This document shows positions 14,411 to 14,490 of a DNA stretch of 14,490 nt, piece after piece. The notes beneath the pieces are model-generated. The model was not told the DNA's origin. It was given only the letters and a program-made list of their open reading frames with translations, and made no database searches. Position numbers and translations under genes: made by a program. The stretch comes from Deltaproteobacteria bacterium (GTDB lineage Bacteria > Desulfobacterota > Desulfobacteria > Desulfobacterales > SURF-15): the NCBI GenBank assembly GCA_024644775.1, contig JAHEHB010000035.1:6723-21212 (forward strand), read 5' to 3'. Within the stretch, counting starts at the first letter, position 1. Each line of letters opens with the position of its first letter.

Positions 14411-14490
14411 GAGTTCCTTCCTATTGTCTTCTTACTCGGTGCCGCATAATGTCTGAAATCACCGGGTTGCGACCAGCGAAGTTCGCTTCA

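Noticed and set aside
13631..14449. 272-residue + strand ORF opposite DUF1254 copy A
   Set aside because: Long open antisense frames are expected in GC-rich genes; its Arg/His/Val-rich sequence has no recognisable domain.
14475..14487. Palindrome AGCGAAGTTCGCT at the right edge
   Set aside because: Too short and isolated to call an operator; the flanking sequence is cut off by the window.
1..14490. CRISPR arrays, rRNA genes or a complete tRNA
   Set aside because: No regularly spaced repeats, rRNA segments or full cloverleaf were seen; only the tRNA-Sec-like tail at 8145-8168.

Overview
The window looks like a patchwork stretch of a bacterial chromosome. An anaerobic Desulfobacterota-type (deltaproteobacterial) host is my best guess. 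The clues are a complete acetoin dehydrogenase operon behind a -24/-12 (sigma-54) promoter, a sulfatase-superfamily enzyme, a fragment that looks like the end of a selenocysteine tRNA gene, and polypurine Shine-Dalgarno sites at almost every gene. The assignment is inference; no phylogenetic marker gene is present. Nearly everything lies on the minus strand and reads from right to left.

Left edge (1-255): a possible + strand gene tail and the last 45 codons of a sugar phosphate isomerase/epimerase-like gene converge on one strong hairpin. 256-2044: a sulfatase-superfamily hydrolase with Thr where the formylglycine Cys should be, then a 376-base spacer with a long inverted repeat. 2045-7962: the acetoin dehydrogenase operon in transcription order acoC (E2), acoL (E3), acoA (E1 alpha), acoB (E1 beta), acoX (NAD-kinase-like). 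A GG-N10-GC promoter sits just upstream of acoC. Together these genes would cleave acetoin to acetaldehyde and acetyl-CoA.

8145-11243 appears foreign and has lower GC (a sampled 60-base line is 40% GC, against 50% in the aco operon). It begins at a short tRNA-Sec-like 3' end, a classic integration site. It carries a tyrosine recombinase with an N-terminal membrane segment, translationally coupled to a HerA/TraG-like ATPase C-terminal half that has a winged-helix and a restriction-endonuclease-like tail. That ATPase reading frame is interrupted by an in-frame TAA. A divergent gene of unknown function follows. At about 11244 the sequence switches abruptly into the beginning of a secreted arylsulfatase, which is cut off after about 39 residues.

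11244-14490 is an envelope cluster: two tandem secreted DUF1254/DUF1214 proteins, an outer-membrane-protein/DUF1214 chimera and the truncated arylsulfatase. Sampled GC differs sharply between the two DUF1254 paralogs (about 65% and 55%), and an integron attC-like remnant lies between two of the genes. The region therefore seems to have been built by repeated recombination. The most interesting signals are the membrane-anchored recombinase/ATPase pair, the chimeric outer membrane gene and the two junctions.
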